From UBA7672 sp041398245 (GTDB lineage: Bacteria > Pseudomonadota > Alphaproteobacteria > Caulobacterales > Hyphomonadaceae), in the NCBI GenBank assembly GCA_041398245.1, contig JAWKVC010000003.1, positions 62,001 through 126,000 on the forward strand: a stretch of DNA of 64,000 nt, written 5' to 3'. The translations under genes were made by a program, and so were the position numbers. The notes under the pieces were generated by a model that saw only the letters and a list, made by a program, of their open reading frames with translations, ran no database searches and was not told where the DNA came from. Shown here one piece after another: positions 43,794-52,761 of the stretch. How positions within the stretch are numbered: the stretch's first letter is position 1; each line of letters opens with the position of its first letter.

Positions 43794-44906
43794 ATGTCAA
43801 AAACGATTGGGGCCGAAACCGATATCGCCAAGCGCGCAAGCTTTGACATCATCCGCTATGCGCAGGTGTGGGAGGATGCCGACATCCTTGTCGCCGCGCT
43901 GCGCCCGAAGCCGGGCGACACGGTCGTGTCGATTGCGTCGGCGGGCGATAATGCGCTGGCGTTGCTGGCCGAGGGACCCGAACGGGTCATCGCGGTCGAT
44001 CTCAATCCGGCGCAGCTGGCCTGCGTGCGTCTGCGCATGGCGATGTACCGGACCCTCGCCCATACGGAATTCCTGGAGCTGATGGGCTCGCGTCCATCGG
44101 GCCGGCGGCAGCATCTGCTTGAATTGTCGGCGGTGAAGCTGTCGGACGAGGACCAGACATTCTGGGCCGCGCGCGTCGATCAGGTGAAGAAGCATGGCAT
44201 CGGCGGTGTCGGCAAGTTCGAGCGCTATTTCCGCATCTTCCGCGACTGGGTGATCCCCTTCATCCACACCAAGGAGATGATCGATCTCCTGCTGAGCCCG
44301 CGCGACGCCGAGCAGCGCGCGCGCTTCTACGAGAAGCGCTGGAACAACTGGGGCTGGCGGATGATGGTGAAGATCTTCTTCTCCCGCTTTGTCATGGGAC
44401 GGCTGGGGCGCGATCCGGCCTTCTTCGATCATGTCGAGGGCGGGCCCGCCGCGCAGGTGGCGCGCCTGACGCGCAAGGCGCTGGTGGAGCAGGATCCATC
44501 CGTGAACCCGTATCTGCACTGGATCCTGAAGGGGACGCATGGCGAGGATCTGCCACGCGCGCTGGAGGCCGAACGGTTCGAGATCATCCGCGAGCGGCTG
44601 GACCGTCTCGAGGTGAGACTCTGCACGGTGGAGACGCTTGCGGAGGAAGGCGTCAAGGCGGATGCGTTCAACCTCTCCGACATCTTCGAATACATGTCGC
44701 CCGAGGCGCATGAGATGGCCTATGCGTCGATTCTTGCGGCGTCCAATCCGGGCGCGCGGATCGCGTACTGGAACATGATGGCGCCGCGGCGCGTGCCTGC
44801 GAGCCTTGCGGCGCGGGTCACGACCAACAGCGCGCTTGAGGCCAAGCTGAAGCCGCTGGACAAGGCCTTCTTCTATTCCGACTTCGTGATCGAGGAAGTG
44901 GTGTGA
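43794..44906 (+). CDS. BtaA-like DUF3419 family SAM-dependent aminocarboxypropyl transferase
   Basis: This 370-residue protein matches the DUF3419/BtaA family, whose studied member transfers the 3-amino-3-carboxypropyl group of S-adenosylmethionine to diacylglycerol in betaine lipid synthesis. Visible motifs are IIRYAQVWEDADILVAAL at the start, the SAM-binding segment VSIASAGDNALALLAEGP, VIAVDLNPAQLACVRLRM and, near the end, NLSDIFEYMSPEAHEMAY. BtaB, the N-methyltransferase for the second betaine step, is not present nearby. In this operon the acceptor may be the alcohol or prenylated product of the upstream enzymes. It is separated by 2 bases from the dikinase and overlaps the next gene by GTGA. 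Confidence 0.85.
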   Translation: MSKTIGAETDIAKRASFDIIRYAQVWEDADILVAALRPKPGDTVVSIASAGDNALALLAEGPERVIAVDLNPAQLACVRLRMAMYRTLAHTEFLELMGSRPSGRRQHLLELSAVKLSDEDQTFWAARVDQVKKHGIGGVGKFERYFRIFRDWVIPFIHTKEMIDLLLSPRDAEQRARFYEKRWNNWGWRMMVKIFFSRFVMGRLGRDPAFFDHVEGGPAAQVARLTRKALVEQDPSVNPYLHWILKGTHGEDLPRALEAERFEIIRERLDRLEVRLCTVETLAEEGVKADAFNLSDIFEYMSPEAHEMAYASILAASNPGARIAYWNMMAPRRVPASLAARVTTNSALEAKLKPLDKAFFYSDFVIEEVV

Positions 44907-46252
44907 GCCAGGATCTCGCGATCAGTCTGGCGAAGATCGCGGGATCGGTCGCCCTGCTCGCCATCGTCCTGTGGGGCGTTTCGCGGCTTGCGAAACTGCT
45001 CGATCTTGGCGCCGAGGTCAGCCGCAAGCTGATCCATATCAGCCTCGGACTCTATTGCCTGATGTTCCCGCTGGTGTTCGGCGCGGCGTGGGAAGTGGGA
45101 GCGACATGCGGGCTGGCGCTGCTGGTGTTTCTGGCGGCGCGCGGATCGGCGCGATCAAGCCTTGGGGCGGGGCTGCATGCCGTGGCGCGGAAGTCCTACG
45201 GCGAGCTGCTGTTTGCGGCTTCGGTGGCGCTGCTGTTCTGGCTGAAGGATGGACACTTCGTATCCATATCCATGCACCACAAGGCGCCGCCCGGGCCTGT
45301 GCTCTATGTGTTGCCGATCCTGATCCTGACGCTGTGCGATGCGGCCAGCGCGCTGGTCGGGTCACGCTATGGGCGTCGGACATTCCGGATCGAGGAAGGA
45401 TCGAAGAGCGTCGAGGGCGTGGTGGTGTTCGCGGTGACGGCGTGGCTGCTGTCGCTGATCGTCATCCTGCTGATGACGGATATCGGGCGCGGCGAGGCCG
45501 TGCTGCTGGCGTTCATCACGGCGGTGTTCGGCGCGCTGCTGGAGGGCGCGAGCTGGCGCGGGCTCGATAACCTGTTCATTCCGCTGGGGCTCTACTTCCT
45601 GCTGTCGAACCTGCTCTTTCTTGGCGTGCCGGGGCTAGCGACGATTGCGGGCTTTTTCTTCCTGGCGCTGCTGGCGTTGCTGTATGTGTCGCGGCACAGG
45701 CCGGGCGAGGAGCGTCACTTCCTTGCGGTCGGCGCGACGCTGTTTTTCTGTATCGCCATCTTCGCGGAGCCGGCGAGCGTGATCACGCCGGGCGTCGCGG
45801 TCGCGACCTATGTCGCCGCCGACGCCGTGCGCAAGGGCAGCAGGCCGCCATTTGACGCGTTGAACCTGCTGATCGTGATCCTCGCGATTGCGCTGGTCTA
45901 TTTCGTCGTCAGCCACATCACGCGGATGGACACGATCTTCGCCTTCAACCTGTCGTTCGCGGCGCTGGCGGCCGGGATATCGGGCCGCTTCGCCAAGAAG
46001 GTGTGGCGGATCGTGCTGGTGGTCGCGCTGGCGTGGGCGGCGATGTCGATCCGCACCTACTGGGCAGAAGCGCAGACACAGCAGGCGCTGATATTTACGC
46101 TGATCGGCTTGGGCGGCATCGTGCTGGTGGCGGGCGCCGGATGGATGCTGCGCCGGAACGACTATGGAAAGCCGTGGCGCATGCTGGGAGGGTTCAGCCT
46201 TGTTCTTGGTCTTGCGGCGCTGCCGCTTTCCATTCCGCTGCAGGTGACATGA
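44903..46252 (+). CDS. dolichol/phytol-kinase-like membrane protein with extra C-terminal membrane half
   Basis: This 449-residue polytopic protein's first half (about 230 residues) matches the CTP-dependent lipid kinase group (SEC59, DGK1, VTE5): SRKLIHISLGLYCLMFPLVF, then LCDAASALVGSRYGRRTF, EGSKSVEGVVVFAVTAWL and RGLDNLFIPLGLYFLL. These enzymes phosphorylate polyprenols, phytol or diacylglycerol. The second half adds six or seven membrane helices (for example DTIFAFNLSFAALAAGISGR) that I cannot assign; a distant likeness to the VTE6/DUF92 phytyl-phosphate kinases is only a guess. It overlaps both neighbours by four bases. I infer activation of a prenyl or fatty alcohol to its phosphate. 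Confidence 0.78.
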   Translation: MSQDLAISLAKIAGSVALLAIVLWGVSRLAKLLDLGAEVSRKLIHISLGLYCLMFPLVFGAAWEVGATCGLALLVFLAARGSARSSLGAGLHAVARKSYGELLFAASVALLFWLKDGHFVSISMHHKAPPGPVLYVLPILILTLCDAASALVGSRYGRRTFRIEEGSKSVEGVVVFAVTAWLLSLIVILLMTDIGRGEAVLLAFITAVFGALLEGASWRGLDNLFIPLGLYFLLSNLLFLGVPGLATIAGFFFLALLALLYVSRHRPGEERHFLAVGATLFFCIAIFAEPASVITPGVAVATYVAADAVRKGSRPPFDALNLLIVILAIALVYFVVSHITRMDTIFAFNLSFAALAAGISGRFAKKVWRIVLVVALAWAAMSIRTYWAEAQTQQALIFTLIGLGGIVLVAGAGWMLRRNDYGKPWRMLGGFSLVLGLAALPLSIPLQVT

Positions 46253-47088
46253 GCACGCCCGAGATCATTACCGGCGATGGCGCAACTCTCGCCCTCTTCC
46301 GCGAGGCCCCGACGCTGGACGGACTGCGGACCGCAGCGCTGGGGCAGTTCCAGTGCGAGACGGCGGAGGCCGGCGCGCGCCTGATCCGTGCGGCGATGGC
46401 GCAGCTGAAGCAGGAGGGCTTCGGCGCCGTGCTGGGGCCGATGGATGGCGACACCTGGGGCAAGCATCGCCTTGTCGTCGAGAGCGATGGCCGGCCGCCT
46501 TTCCTGCTGGAGCCGAGCAATCCCGCGCATTTTGTGGATGCGTTCGAGGCGTCGGGACTGACGGTTGTTTCGCGCTATGTGTCGGCGGTGCGTCCGGCGG
46601 ACATTCCGCCGAGCGGATCGGCGGCGCCGGCGGGCGTGCGGCTGCGGACATTCGATCCGGCGCGGGCGGAAGCGGAGCTGACGCGTATCCATCAACTGTC
46701 GCTGCAGGCGTTTGCGTCGAACCATTTCTACCGGCCGATTGCGCTGGAGGACTTTCTCGCGATCTATCGGCCCGTGCTGGGCGTTATCGATCCGGAGCTG
46801 GTGCTGCTGGCGGAGGATGAGGCGGGCGATCTGCGCGGGTTCCTGTTCGCCGTGCCGAACTATGCGGAGGGCCAGAGGCCGAACTCCGTGATCCTCAAGA
46901 CCTATGCGTCACGGATGAAAGGCGCGGGCTCGATGCTGGCGAACGCCTTTCACGCGCGGGCGAAGGCCAAGGGGTTCAGCGAGGTGATCCATGCGCTGAT
47001 GCATGAGAGCAATCTGTCGGCGCAGCATTCGGACAAGACGGGGGGCAAGGTGTTCCGCCGCTATGCGCTGTGGGGCGGGCGGCTTTGA
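46249..47088 (+). CDS. GNAT-like acyltransferase
   Basis: This 279-residue soluble protein is of GNAT-fold type. The N-terminal part has GAVLGPMDGDTWGKHRLVVE and PPFLLEPSNPAHFVDAFEAS. The C-terminal part has LVLLAEDEAGDLRGFLFAVP and SVILKTYASRMKGAGSMLAN, the place where acyl-CoA binds in GNATs, then HALMHESNLSAQHSDKTGG. This two-part arrangement recurs in uncharacterised acetyl- or aminoacyl-transferases of lipid or siderophore clusters. Its ATG overlaps the previous stop. I infer N- or O-acylation of an operon intermediate, perhaps the amino group supplied by the BtaA-like step. Confidence 0.7.
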   Translation: MSTPEIITGDGATLALFREAPTLDGLRTAALGQFQCETAEAGARLIRAAMAQLKQEGFGAVLGPMDGDTWGKHRLVVESDGRPPFLLEPSNPAHFVDAFEASGLTVVSRYVSAVRPADIPPSGSAAPAGVRLRTFDPARAEAELTRIHQLSLQAFASNHFYRPIALEDFLAIYRPVLGVIDPELVLLAEDEAGDLRGFLFAVPNYAEGQRPNSVILKTYASRMKGAGSMLANAFHARAKAKGFSEVIHALMHESNLSAQHSDKTGGKVFRRYALWGGRL

Positions 47089-47093
47089 ATCTG

Positions 47094-48500
47094 ATGGAAG
47101 CCTTCCTCACGCAGGCGGCGGCGCGGCCGGATGCGGCGGCGATCATCGCGCCGGATGGCCGCGTCACGACGTATGCAGACCTGGCGCGCGCCTCGAATGC
47201 GCGGGCGCGGGCGTGGCGCCGGGCGGGCATTGGCGCGGGCGACGTCGTGTTGATCGCGCGGGGCGTCTCGGTGACGCTCTATGAAACGCTGCTGGCCGTG
47301 TTCAGGTTGGGGGCGGTCGCGATGTTTCCCGAACCGGCGGCGGGGCTGACCGGGTTACGGCAGGCGGTTGCGGCGGCGAAACCCAAAGCTGTGGCGACAA
47401 CCGCGCTCGGGCATCTGGTGCGGTTGGCGTTTCCGGAGCTGCGCGCCCTGAAGCCCCTGCCGGAGCCGGGCGACGATGATGCGGGCGAGGATGTGCTGGC
47501 GCATCTGCCGGACGAGTCGCCTGCGCTGATTACCTTCACGTCGGGATCGACCGGACGGCCGAAAGGCATAGTGCGGTCGGCCGCCTTCCTGATGCTGCAG
47601 CATGACTTGCTAGAGCATGTGCGGCGGACGAAGCCGGGCGATGTTGATCTGATCTCGCTGCCGGTGTTCATCCTGTCGAACCTTGCGGCCGGGGCGACAA
47701 GCGTGATCCCGGCGGGCAAGCTGACACGGCCGGCGAAGCTTGATGGCGCGCGGCTGCGGCGGCAGATCGCGGATCACACCGTCACTCGCATTGTGGCGCC
47801 GCCTGCGGTGGTGGCGCGTATCGCGGAGGACGCTCCGCCGACGCAGCAGATCGAGGCGATCTTCACGGGCGGCGGGCCGGTGTTTCCCAACCTCCTGCGT
47901 GACGCGGCGAGCTTTGCGCCGGCGGCCGCGATCCATGCGGTGTATGGCTCGACCGAGGCCGAGCCCATCGCGCATGTGCGCATGGACGAGATCGCGCCGG
48001 CCGACTGGGAGGCGATGGCGACGGGCGGCGGGCTGCTGGCGGGCAAGCCGATTCCGGAGATCGCGGTGGAGCTGCGCGACCACGAAGTGTTCGTTACGGG
48101 CGCGCATGTGAACCGCGGTTATCTTGACCCGGCGGACGACAAGACAACCAAGGCGGTGTGTGATGGCGTGCTGTGGCATCGGACGGGCGATGCGGCGCGC
48201 ATCGATGAGGCGGGGCGGCTGTGGCTGCTGGGCCGGCGCGAGGCGGCGAGCAACGGGCTGTTCCCCTTCGCCATCGAGACGGCGGCTTTGAGCTGGCCGG
48301 GCGTGAAGCGGGCGGCGCTGCTGGCCGGAAGCCCGCGCGCCAAGCTGGCGCTGGAGGGCGATGGACTGGCGGCGCAGGAGATGCAGGCGCGCGCGGAGAA
48401 GCTGGGTGCGATTGATGCGGTGATCGTGAAGGCCGTGCCGGTCGACAAGCGGCACAATTCCAAGATCGACTATGCGCGGCTGAGGAAGCTGCTGGCATGA
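47094..48500 (+). CDS. OleC-like AMP-forming acyl ligase
   Basis: This 468-residue protein is of the adenylate-forming ligase superfamily. The P-loop is ITFTSGSTGRPKGIVRS, motif A5 is AVYGSTEAEPIAHV, A7 is LWHRTGDAARIDEAGRLWLL, and the C-terminal lysine region is VPVDKRHNSKIDYARLRKLL. The ending closely recalls OleC, the beta-lactone synthetase of olefin biosynthesis, although the protein is shorter than typical OleC. It probably activates a carboxylate or beta-hydroxy acid as AMP ester. No OleA, OleB or OleD is present. The ATG used is 5 bases after the previous stop; a TTG at 47085 overlapping that stop (TTGA) is an equal alternative and would fit the coupling pattern. Confidence 0.83.
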   Translation: MEAFLTQAAARPDAAAIIAPDGRVTTYADLARASNARARAWRRAGIGAGDVVLIARGVSVTLYETLLAVFRLGAVAMFPEPAAGLTGLRQAVAAAKPKAVATTALGHLVRLAFPELRALKPLPEPGDDDAGEDVLAHLPDESPALITFTSGSTGRPKGIVRSAAFLMLQHDLLEHVRRTKPGDVDLISLPVFILSNLAAGATSVIPAGKLTRPAKLDGARLRRQIADHTVTRIVAPPAVVARIAEDAPPTQQIEAIFTGGGPVFPNLLRDAASFAPAAAIHAVYGSTEAEPIAHVRMDEIAPADWEAMATGGGLLAGKPIPEIAVELRDHEVFVTGAHVNRGYLDPADDKTTKAVCDGVLWHRTGDAARIDEAGRLWLLGRREAASNGLFPFAIETAALSWPGVKRAALLAGSPRAKLALEGDGLAAQEMQARAEKLGAIDAVIVKAVPVDKRHNSKIDYARLRKLLA

Positions 48501-48922
48501 TGTGGATCGGCGAGATGCGGCGCGGCTGGCCCGCGATGAACGCGGCGGACCGAACGCGCGTGTGGCTCGCCTGGGGGTTCGTGTTCGGCGCGGTCAGTCA
48601 TGTCGGGTGGACGCTGATAAATGGCAGCCTGTGGTATTACGGGCCGGCGCCAAGCTGGGCGCCGTGGTTCTGGTATGGCGTCTGTCTGGTGGACCTTGTC
48701 GTGTTCTGGTTGTTGCTGGCGCATCCGCGCGCGGGCGTCGCGCTGGGCGTCATCACGATGATCACGACGCTGATCGTGAACTGGACCCAGTTCCCGACCT
48801 TTGAATACACGTTCAACTGGGTGCTGCTGGGCCTGACCGCGTTCGGGATCATCATGTTCGCAACCGCGCCCTGGCTGTGGCGCGCGTCGCGGTGGAAGTT
48901 GACGGGCAGCGATGAACGTTGA
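48497..48922 (+). CDS. small four-helix membrane protein, last gene of the operon
   Basis: This 141-residue inner-membrane protein has four hydrophobic helices (LAWGFVFGAVSHVGWTLI; FWYGVCLVDLVVFWLLLAH; GVALGVITMITTLIVNW; FNWVLLGLTAFGIIMFATA) and many tryptophans. No family is recognised. The ATG overlaps the ligase stop (ATGA), placing it firmly in the operon. Its TGA lies inside the boundary motif of the repeat copy E, so transcription may end just after it. Possible roles are membrane scaffold or lipid-flipping partner; nothing in the sequence decides. Confidence 0.72.
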   Translation: MMWIGEMRRGWPAMNAADRTRVWLAWGFVFGAVSHVGWTLINGSLWYYGPAPSWAPWFWYGVCLVDLVVFWLLLAHPRAGVALGVITMITTLIVNWTQFPTFEYTFNWVLLGLTAFGIIMFATAPWLWRASRWKLTGSDER

Positions 48923-48974
48923 GGCAGACCCCCACCTGTCCGCCCCCCTGAAGGGGGCGGACAGGTGGGGGTCT
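48916..48974. repeat. palindromic repeat copy E; perfect 22-bp hairpin after the lipid operon
   Basis: ACGTTGAGGCAGACCCCC starts at the stop codon of the last operon gene. The arms AGACCCCCACCTGTCCGCCCCC and its exact inverse pair over 22 bases around the loop CTGAA. This is the compact form of the repeat, with arms joined directly and the spacer of copies A-C missing. The stability of the hairpin makes a transcription-terminating or mRNA-protecting effect likely, though a T-tract is absent. Confidence 0.85.
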
Positions 48975-48997
48975 CTACCGGAAATCACGGTGGTTGT

Positions 48998-49784
48998 TCA
49001 ACCTGCCGTCTTCAGGACGTAGCGGCGATTGAGCGGCTGCATCGGGCGGGCGTTCCATGGAACAGGCCGGAGAAGCAGCGGATCTGGCTGGCAGACGCCG
49101 TGACCGGCGTCGCCATCACGGTCCAGTGGACGTTCTTCAGCATGGCGGCGTTGTCAGCGAGCTTTCATAGCGGAAGGTGCCGCCCTGTTCCGGCATGAAG
49201 GCGGCTGCGTCGATCTCGAATGCGACGGCGGCCTTGGCCTGCGCGCAGGCGCGGTGGCCCATATCGCGTCGAGGTTCGGATTGGCCGTGCTGCCTTCAAG
49301 GAACATGACGCCGATGACGGCGAGATCGCCATCGGCGGCGGCGTGGACGAAGTGCGCTTCGAGGGGAACTGTTTGCCGTCGATCGTGTGTTCGGACGATG
49401 ATGGAAGTGGAACTGCTTGAGACGTAGCCCTTGCCGTCCAGCGTGATGCTGCCGCCCTTCTGGACGTCGATCTGGATGGTGTGGCCGTTGTTGATGACCA
49501 TGGCGGCGTTGGCGGGAACCCAGTGCGGCTGGGGCGCAGGCGCGCTGGCCGCCATGGCGCTCGGCAAGGTCGATGGGCGACTGCTGATGGCCAGCCGAAC
49601 AGGAACGGTTTTTGGCGGCAAGGTCCGCTCTCAGTGAGTCCGGTCCGCCTTCGCCGCCATAGGACCAGTGGCCGGGTGTCCGGATGCTGGCGCGGCGTGG
49701 TCTGTGCGGATCGACGAATGCCGCTGTGAGCGCAGCCATTGCCAGCGCGCTGAGCATCAGGGATGCGCGGATCGATACGGTCAT
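48998..49784 (-). pseudogene. alpha-class carbonic anhydrase, broken by several indels
   Basis: An exported alpha-carbonic anhydrase (CO2 plus water to bicarbonate, zinc enzyme) is recognisable in pieces. The signal is MTVSIRASLMLSALAMAALT; then come HWSYGGEGGPDSLRADLA, HQQSPIDLA, VINNGHTIQIDVQKGGSITL, the zinc pair QFHFHH, the third histidine in PLEAHFVHAAADGDLAVIGV and, near the end, VHWTVMATPVTASASQI and NARPMQPLNRRYVLKTAG before TGA. The pieces lie in all three minus-strand frames, so at least four single-base indels are needed. Every catalytic element is still present in correct order, which points to sequence error in this patch. It faces the lipid operon. Confidence 0.82.
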
Positions 49785-49885
49785 GAGCCCACACTCACGG
49801 CGCGCTGATGGCTGTTGCTGGGCGAGCGGGCGAGGGCGGTTAACCGGGGCACGACAAGGGGCGCGGCAGGCCTTATCTATCGGGC

Positions 49886-52349
49886 ATGGCCGATGCATCG
49901 TGCAGCCGCCAAGCCTGCTGCCGCCGCGCTTTGCGGCGTGGTTCGATGCGCGGCTGGGAGCTGGTGGCCGCATCAGGCGGGGCTGATCGAGACGGCAAGG
50001 CGCGGGCAAGGCGGGCTGGTGATCGCGCCGACCGGCGGCGGCAAGACGCTGGCGGGGTTTCTGCCGAGCCTGATCGAGCTGGCCAATGCGCCGCCGCGCC
50101 TGCATCCGAAACTGCACACGCTTTACATTTCGCCGCTGAAGGCGCTGGCGACCGACGTTGCGCGCAACCTTGCTGCGCCGGTTGCGGAGATGGGCCTCGA
50201 CATCACGCTGGAGACGCGGACGGGCGACACCAGCCCCTCGCGCCGGACGCGGCAGCGGGCGAAGCCGCCGGACATCCTGCTGACGACGCCGGAACAGCTG
50301 GCGCTGCTGGTGGCGTCCGAGCATGCGGGGCGGTTCTTCGCTGGAGATCTGCGCGCGGTGATTGTGACGAGGTGCACGCCATTGCGCAGAGCAAGCGCGG
50401 CGACCTGCTCGCGCTGTGTCTCGCCACGCTGCGGACGTACGCTGCAGGCCAGACATATCGGCCTGTCGGCGACGCGCGATCCGGATGCGCTGGCGCGGTG
50501 GGCTGGGACCGGAGGTGACGTTTTGATCATCCGGCATCGTAGCGGCGCGCGCGCCAACATCGCCGTGCTGGATTCCGAGGCGCGCATTCCATGGTCTGGC
50601 CATTCGGGCCGGCACAATATCGGCGAGGTCTATCAGGCCATCAAGGCCGCGAAGATGTCGCTGGTGTTCGCCAACACGCGCAGCTGGTGGTGAGACGACG
50701 TTCCAGTGAATTGTGGCGCGTCAACGAGGATGGCTGCCGACTGCCCTGCACCACGGCTCGTTGGATGTGGACCAGCGCCGCATGTGGAAGCGGCGATGGC
50801 GGGTGGCAAGCTGAAGGCGGTGGTCTGTACGCTGTCCACGCTCGATCTGGGGATCGATCAGTGACGTTGATCTCGTGGTGCAGATGGGCGTGCGCGTCGA
50901 AAGATCCGCGCCTGATCCAGCGCACGGGCGGTCGAACCACCGGATGCGGACGAGCGGAGCCGCGCGCTGCTGGCGCTGAGCAACCGGTTCGAGGTGCTCG
51001 AATGCCGCGCGGCTGTGGAGGCCGCTGCGGCGGGAGAGCTGGACGGGCCGGGCCCACAGCGCGGCGGGCTGGACGTTCTGGCGCATCGGCGGCGCGCGCG
51101 CGTGCGGCGACGGGTTCGACGCGGTGAAGCTGTATGACGAGATCAGGCTGGCCGCGCCCTATGAAACGCTGCCGGGAGACGTGGGAGCGTGGTCGATCTG
51201 GTGGCGACGGGCGGCTATGCGCTGCGCACCATGACCGCTTTCGCCGGATCGTGAAGTTTCCTGACGGCGTCTGGCGGGCGCGCACGACGACGTGCGGCGT
51301 GGCAGCACCGGCATGAATGTCGGCACGATCATCGAGGAGCCGATGGTGAGCGTGCGGCTGGTGTCGTTCGTCACATCGTCGAAGACAGCGGCTGCTGCGG
51401 CGGGCCGCAAGCTGGGCGAGATGGAGGAATACTTCTTCGAGATGCTGACGCCCGGTGACACCTTCCTGTTCTCCGGCGAAATCCTGCGCTTCGAGGGCAT
51501 GTCGGACACCGACGCGCTTGTGACCAAGACCTTCGACAGCAATCCCAAGATACCCTCCTACACGGGCGGCAAGTTTCCGCTGACGACATTCTCGCGGCGC
51601 GCGTGCGCGCGATGCTGCACGATCGCAACTGGTGGAGCGATTCGCCGGCGCAGGTGCGCGAATGGATCGAGGTGGAGCGTAAGTCGGTGATACTGTGGAG
51701 GCCGACCAGCTTCGGTCGAGACCCTTCGCGCGCGGCGAGCGGTATTCTCCGCACTGTTGTCCGTTCGAGGCGGCTGGCGCACCAGACGCTGGGCATGCTG
51801 CTGACGCGCAGGCTGGAACGGTCCGGCTTAAAGCCGATGGGGCTCGTGGCCTCCGAGTATGCGCTGTCGGTGTGGTCCGCGGAGGATATGCGTGGGGAGG
51901 ACATGGACCAGCTGTTCCATGAGGACATGTTGGCTACTGATCTCGATGCGTGGCTGGAGGAAAGCGCGCTGATGAAGCGCACCTTCCGCAACAATGCGCT
52001 GATCGCGGGTCTGATCGAACGGCGCATGCCGCAGGCGGAGAAGACCGGGCGGCAGATCACCTTCTCCACTGATCTTATCTATGACGTGCTGCGCAGCCAT
52101 GAGCCGGATCACCTGCTGTTGCAGGCGGCGCGGCAGGATGCGGGCGATGGGTTGCTGGATATCCGCCGGCTGGGCGAGGCGCTGAAACGCTCACGCGGGC
52201 GCATTGTGCATGCGAGTCTCGACCAGATCTCGCCGTTCGCCGTGCCGGTGATGCTGGAGATCGGCAAGGAGCCGGTGTTCTCGGGCGATGCGGCAGAGGC
52301 GATCCTGCGCGAGGCGGAAGACGACCTCGTGCGCGATGCGATGAGCTAG
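49886..52349 (+). pseudogene. ligase-associated DEXH-box helicase (Lhr-like), many frameshifts
   Basis: This is an Lhr-family superfamily-2 helicase of the ligase-associated repair set (TIGR04121). The pieces cover the whole protein: PPRFAAWF, LVIAPTGGGKTLAGFLPS (Walker A), TLYISPLKALATDV, TTPEQLALLVAS, DEVHAIAQSKRG (needs one G restored at about 50369), HIGLSAT, MSLVFANTRS, ALHHGSLD, VCTSTLDLGID, LIQRTGRSNHR, then the intact end NVGTIIEEPMVSVRLVSFV to AEAILREAEDDLVRDAMS. Roughly ten indels lie between 49.9 and 51.8 kb, all short and mostly in homopolymers. The last 500 bases are clean. The start is uncertain (ATG at 49886 or GTG at 49900). I infer a functional gene hidden by errors. Confidence 0.82.
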
Positions 52350-52351
52350 CG

Positions 52352-52666
52352 TTAGTTCTCGCGCTCGTACTGGCCTTCGACATTGCCGGTGCGGCGTTGG
52401 TTGTCGAAGTCGTCGGCGCTCTGACGCATCTGGGCGTCGAACTCGTCCCATTCAGCCTGCGTCGAGCAGACCTTCTTCGGGAAATTCGATCCCATCACCG
52501 GCATGTTCTTGCAGATCTGCTCGCCCGCAAGCGATGCGTTGGCTTTCTCGGCGCGGGATTTTTCGAGCGCCGCCCATCGCGTCGCTGCGCTGCCGGATGG
52601 TTTCAACAGTCCCGCGCAGCCGCCAAGCACAGCGAGGCCCACGGCGGCCATCACAACAGAACGCAT
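52352..52666 (-). CDS. small lipoprotein, paralogue of its neighbour (first of twin pair)
   Basis: The 104-residue lipoprotein starts MRSVVMAAVGLAVLGGCAG (lipobox LGGC). The mature part is helical and contains QICKNMPVMGSNFPKKVCST followed by AEWDEFDAQMRQSADDFDNQ. Two cysteines bracket a proline-containing loop and probably form a disulfide. The upstream neighbour has the same pattern, so the two are tandem duplicates. GGGGGGATGT precedes the ATG. It is convergent with the helicase gene, ending 2 bases away. No function is known. Confidence 0.75.
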   Translation of the reverse strand: MRSVVMAAVGLAVLGGCAGLLKPSGSAATRWAALEKSRAEKANASLAGEQICKNMPVMGSNFPKKVCSTQAEWDEFDAQMRQSADDFDNQRRTGNVEGQYEREN

Positions 52667-52761
52667 ACATCCCCCCGAAAAACGGACTCTTATCGAAGAC
52701 AGGCTAGGCGAGCAGGAGGCCAGACGCAAACCGGATCAGCCCGGCCGGCCAGTTTCGACTA

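Noticed and set aside
42031..43839. 602-codon minus-strand open frame opposite the dikinase
   Set aside because: Shadow of a clearly conserved multi-domain enzyme on the plus strand.
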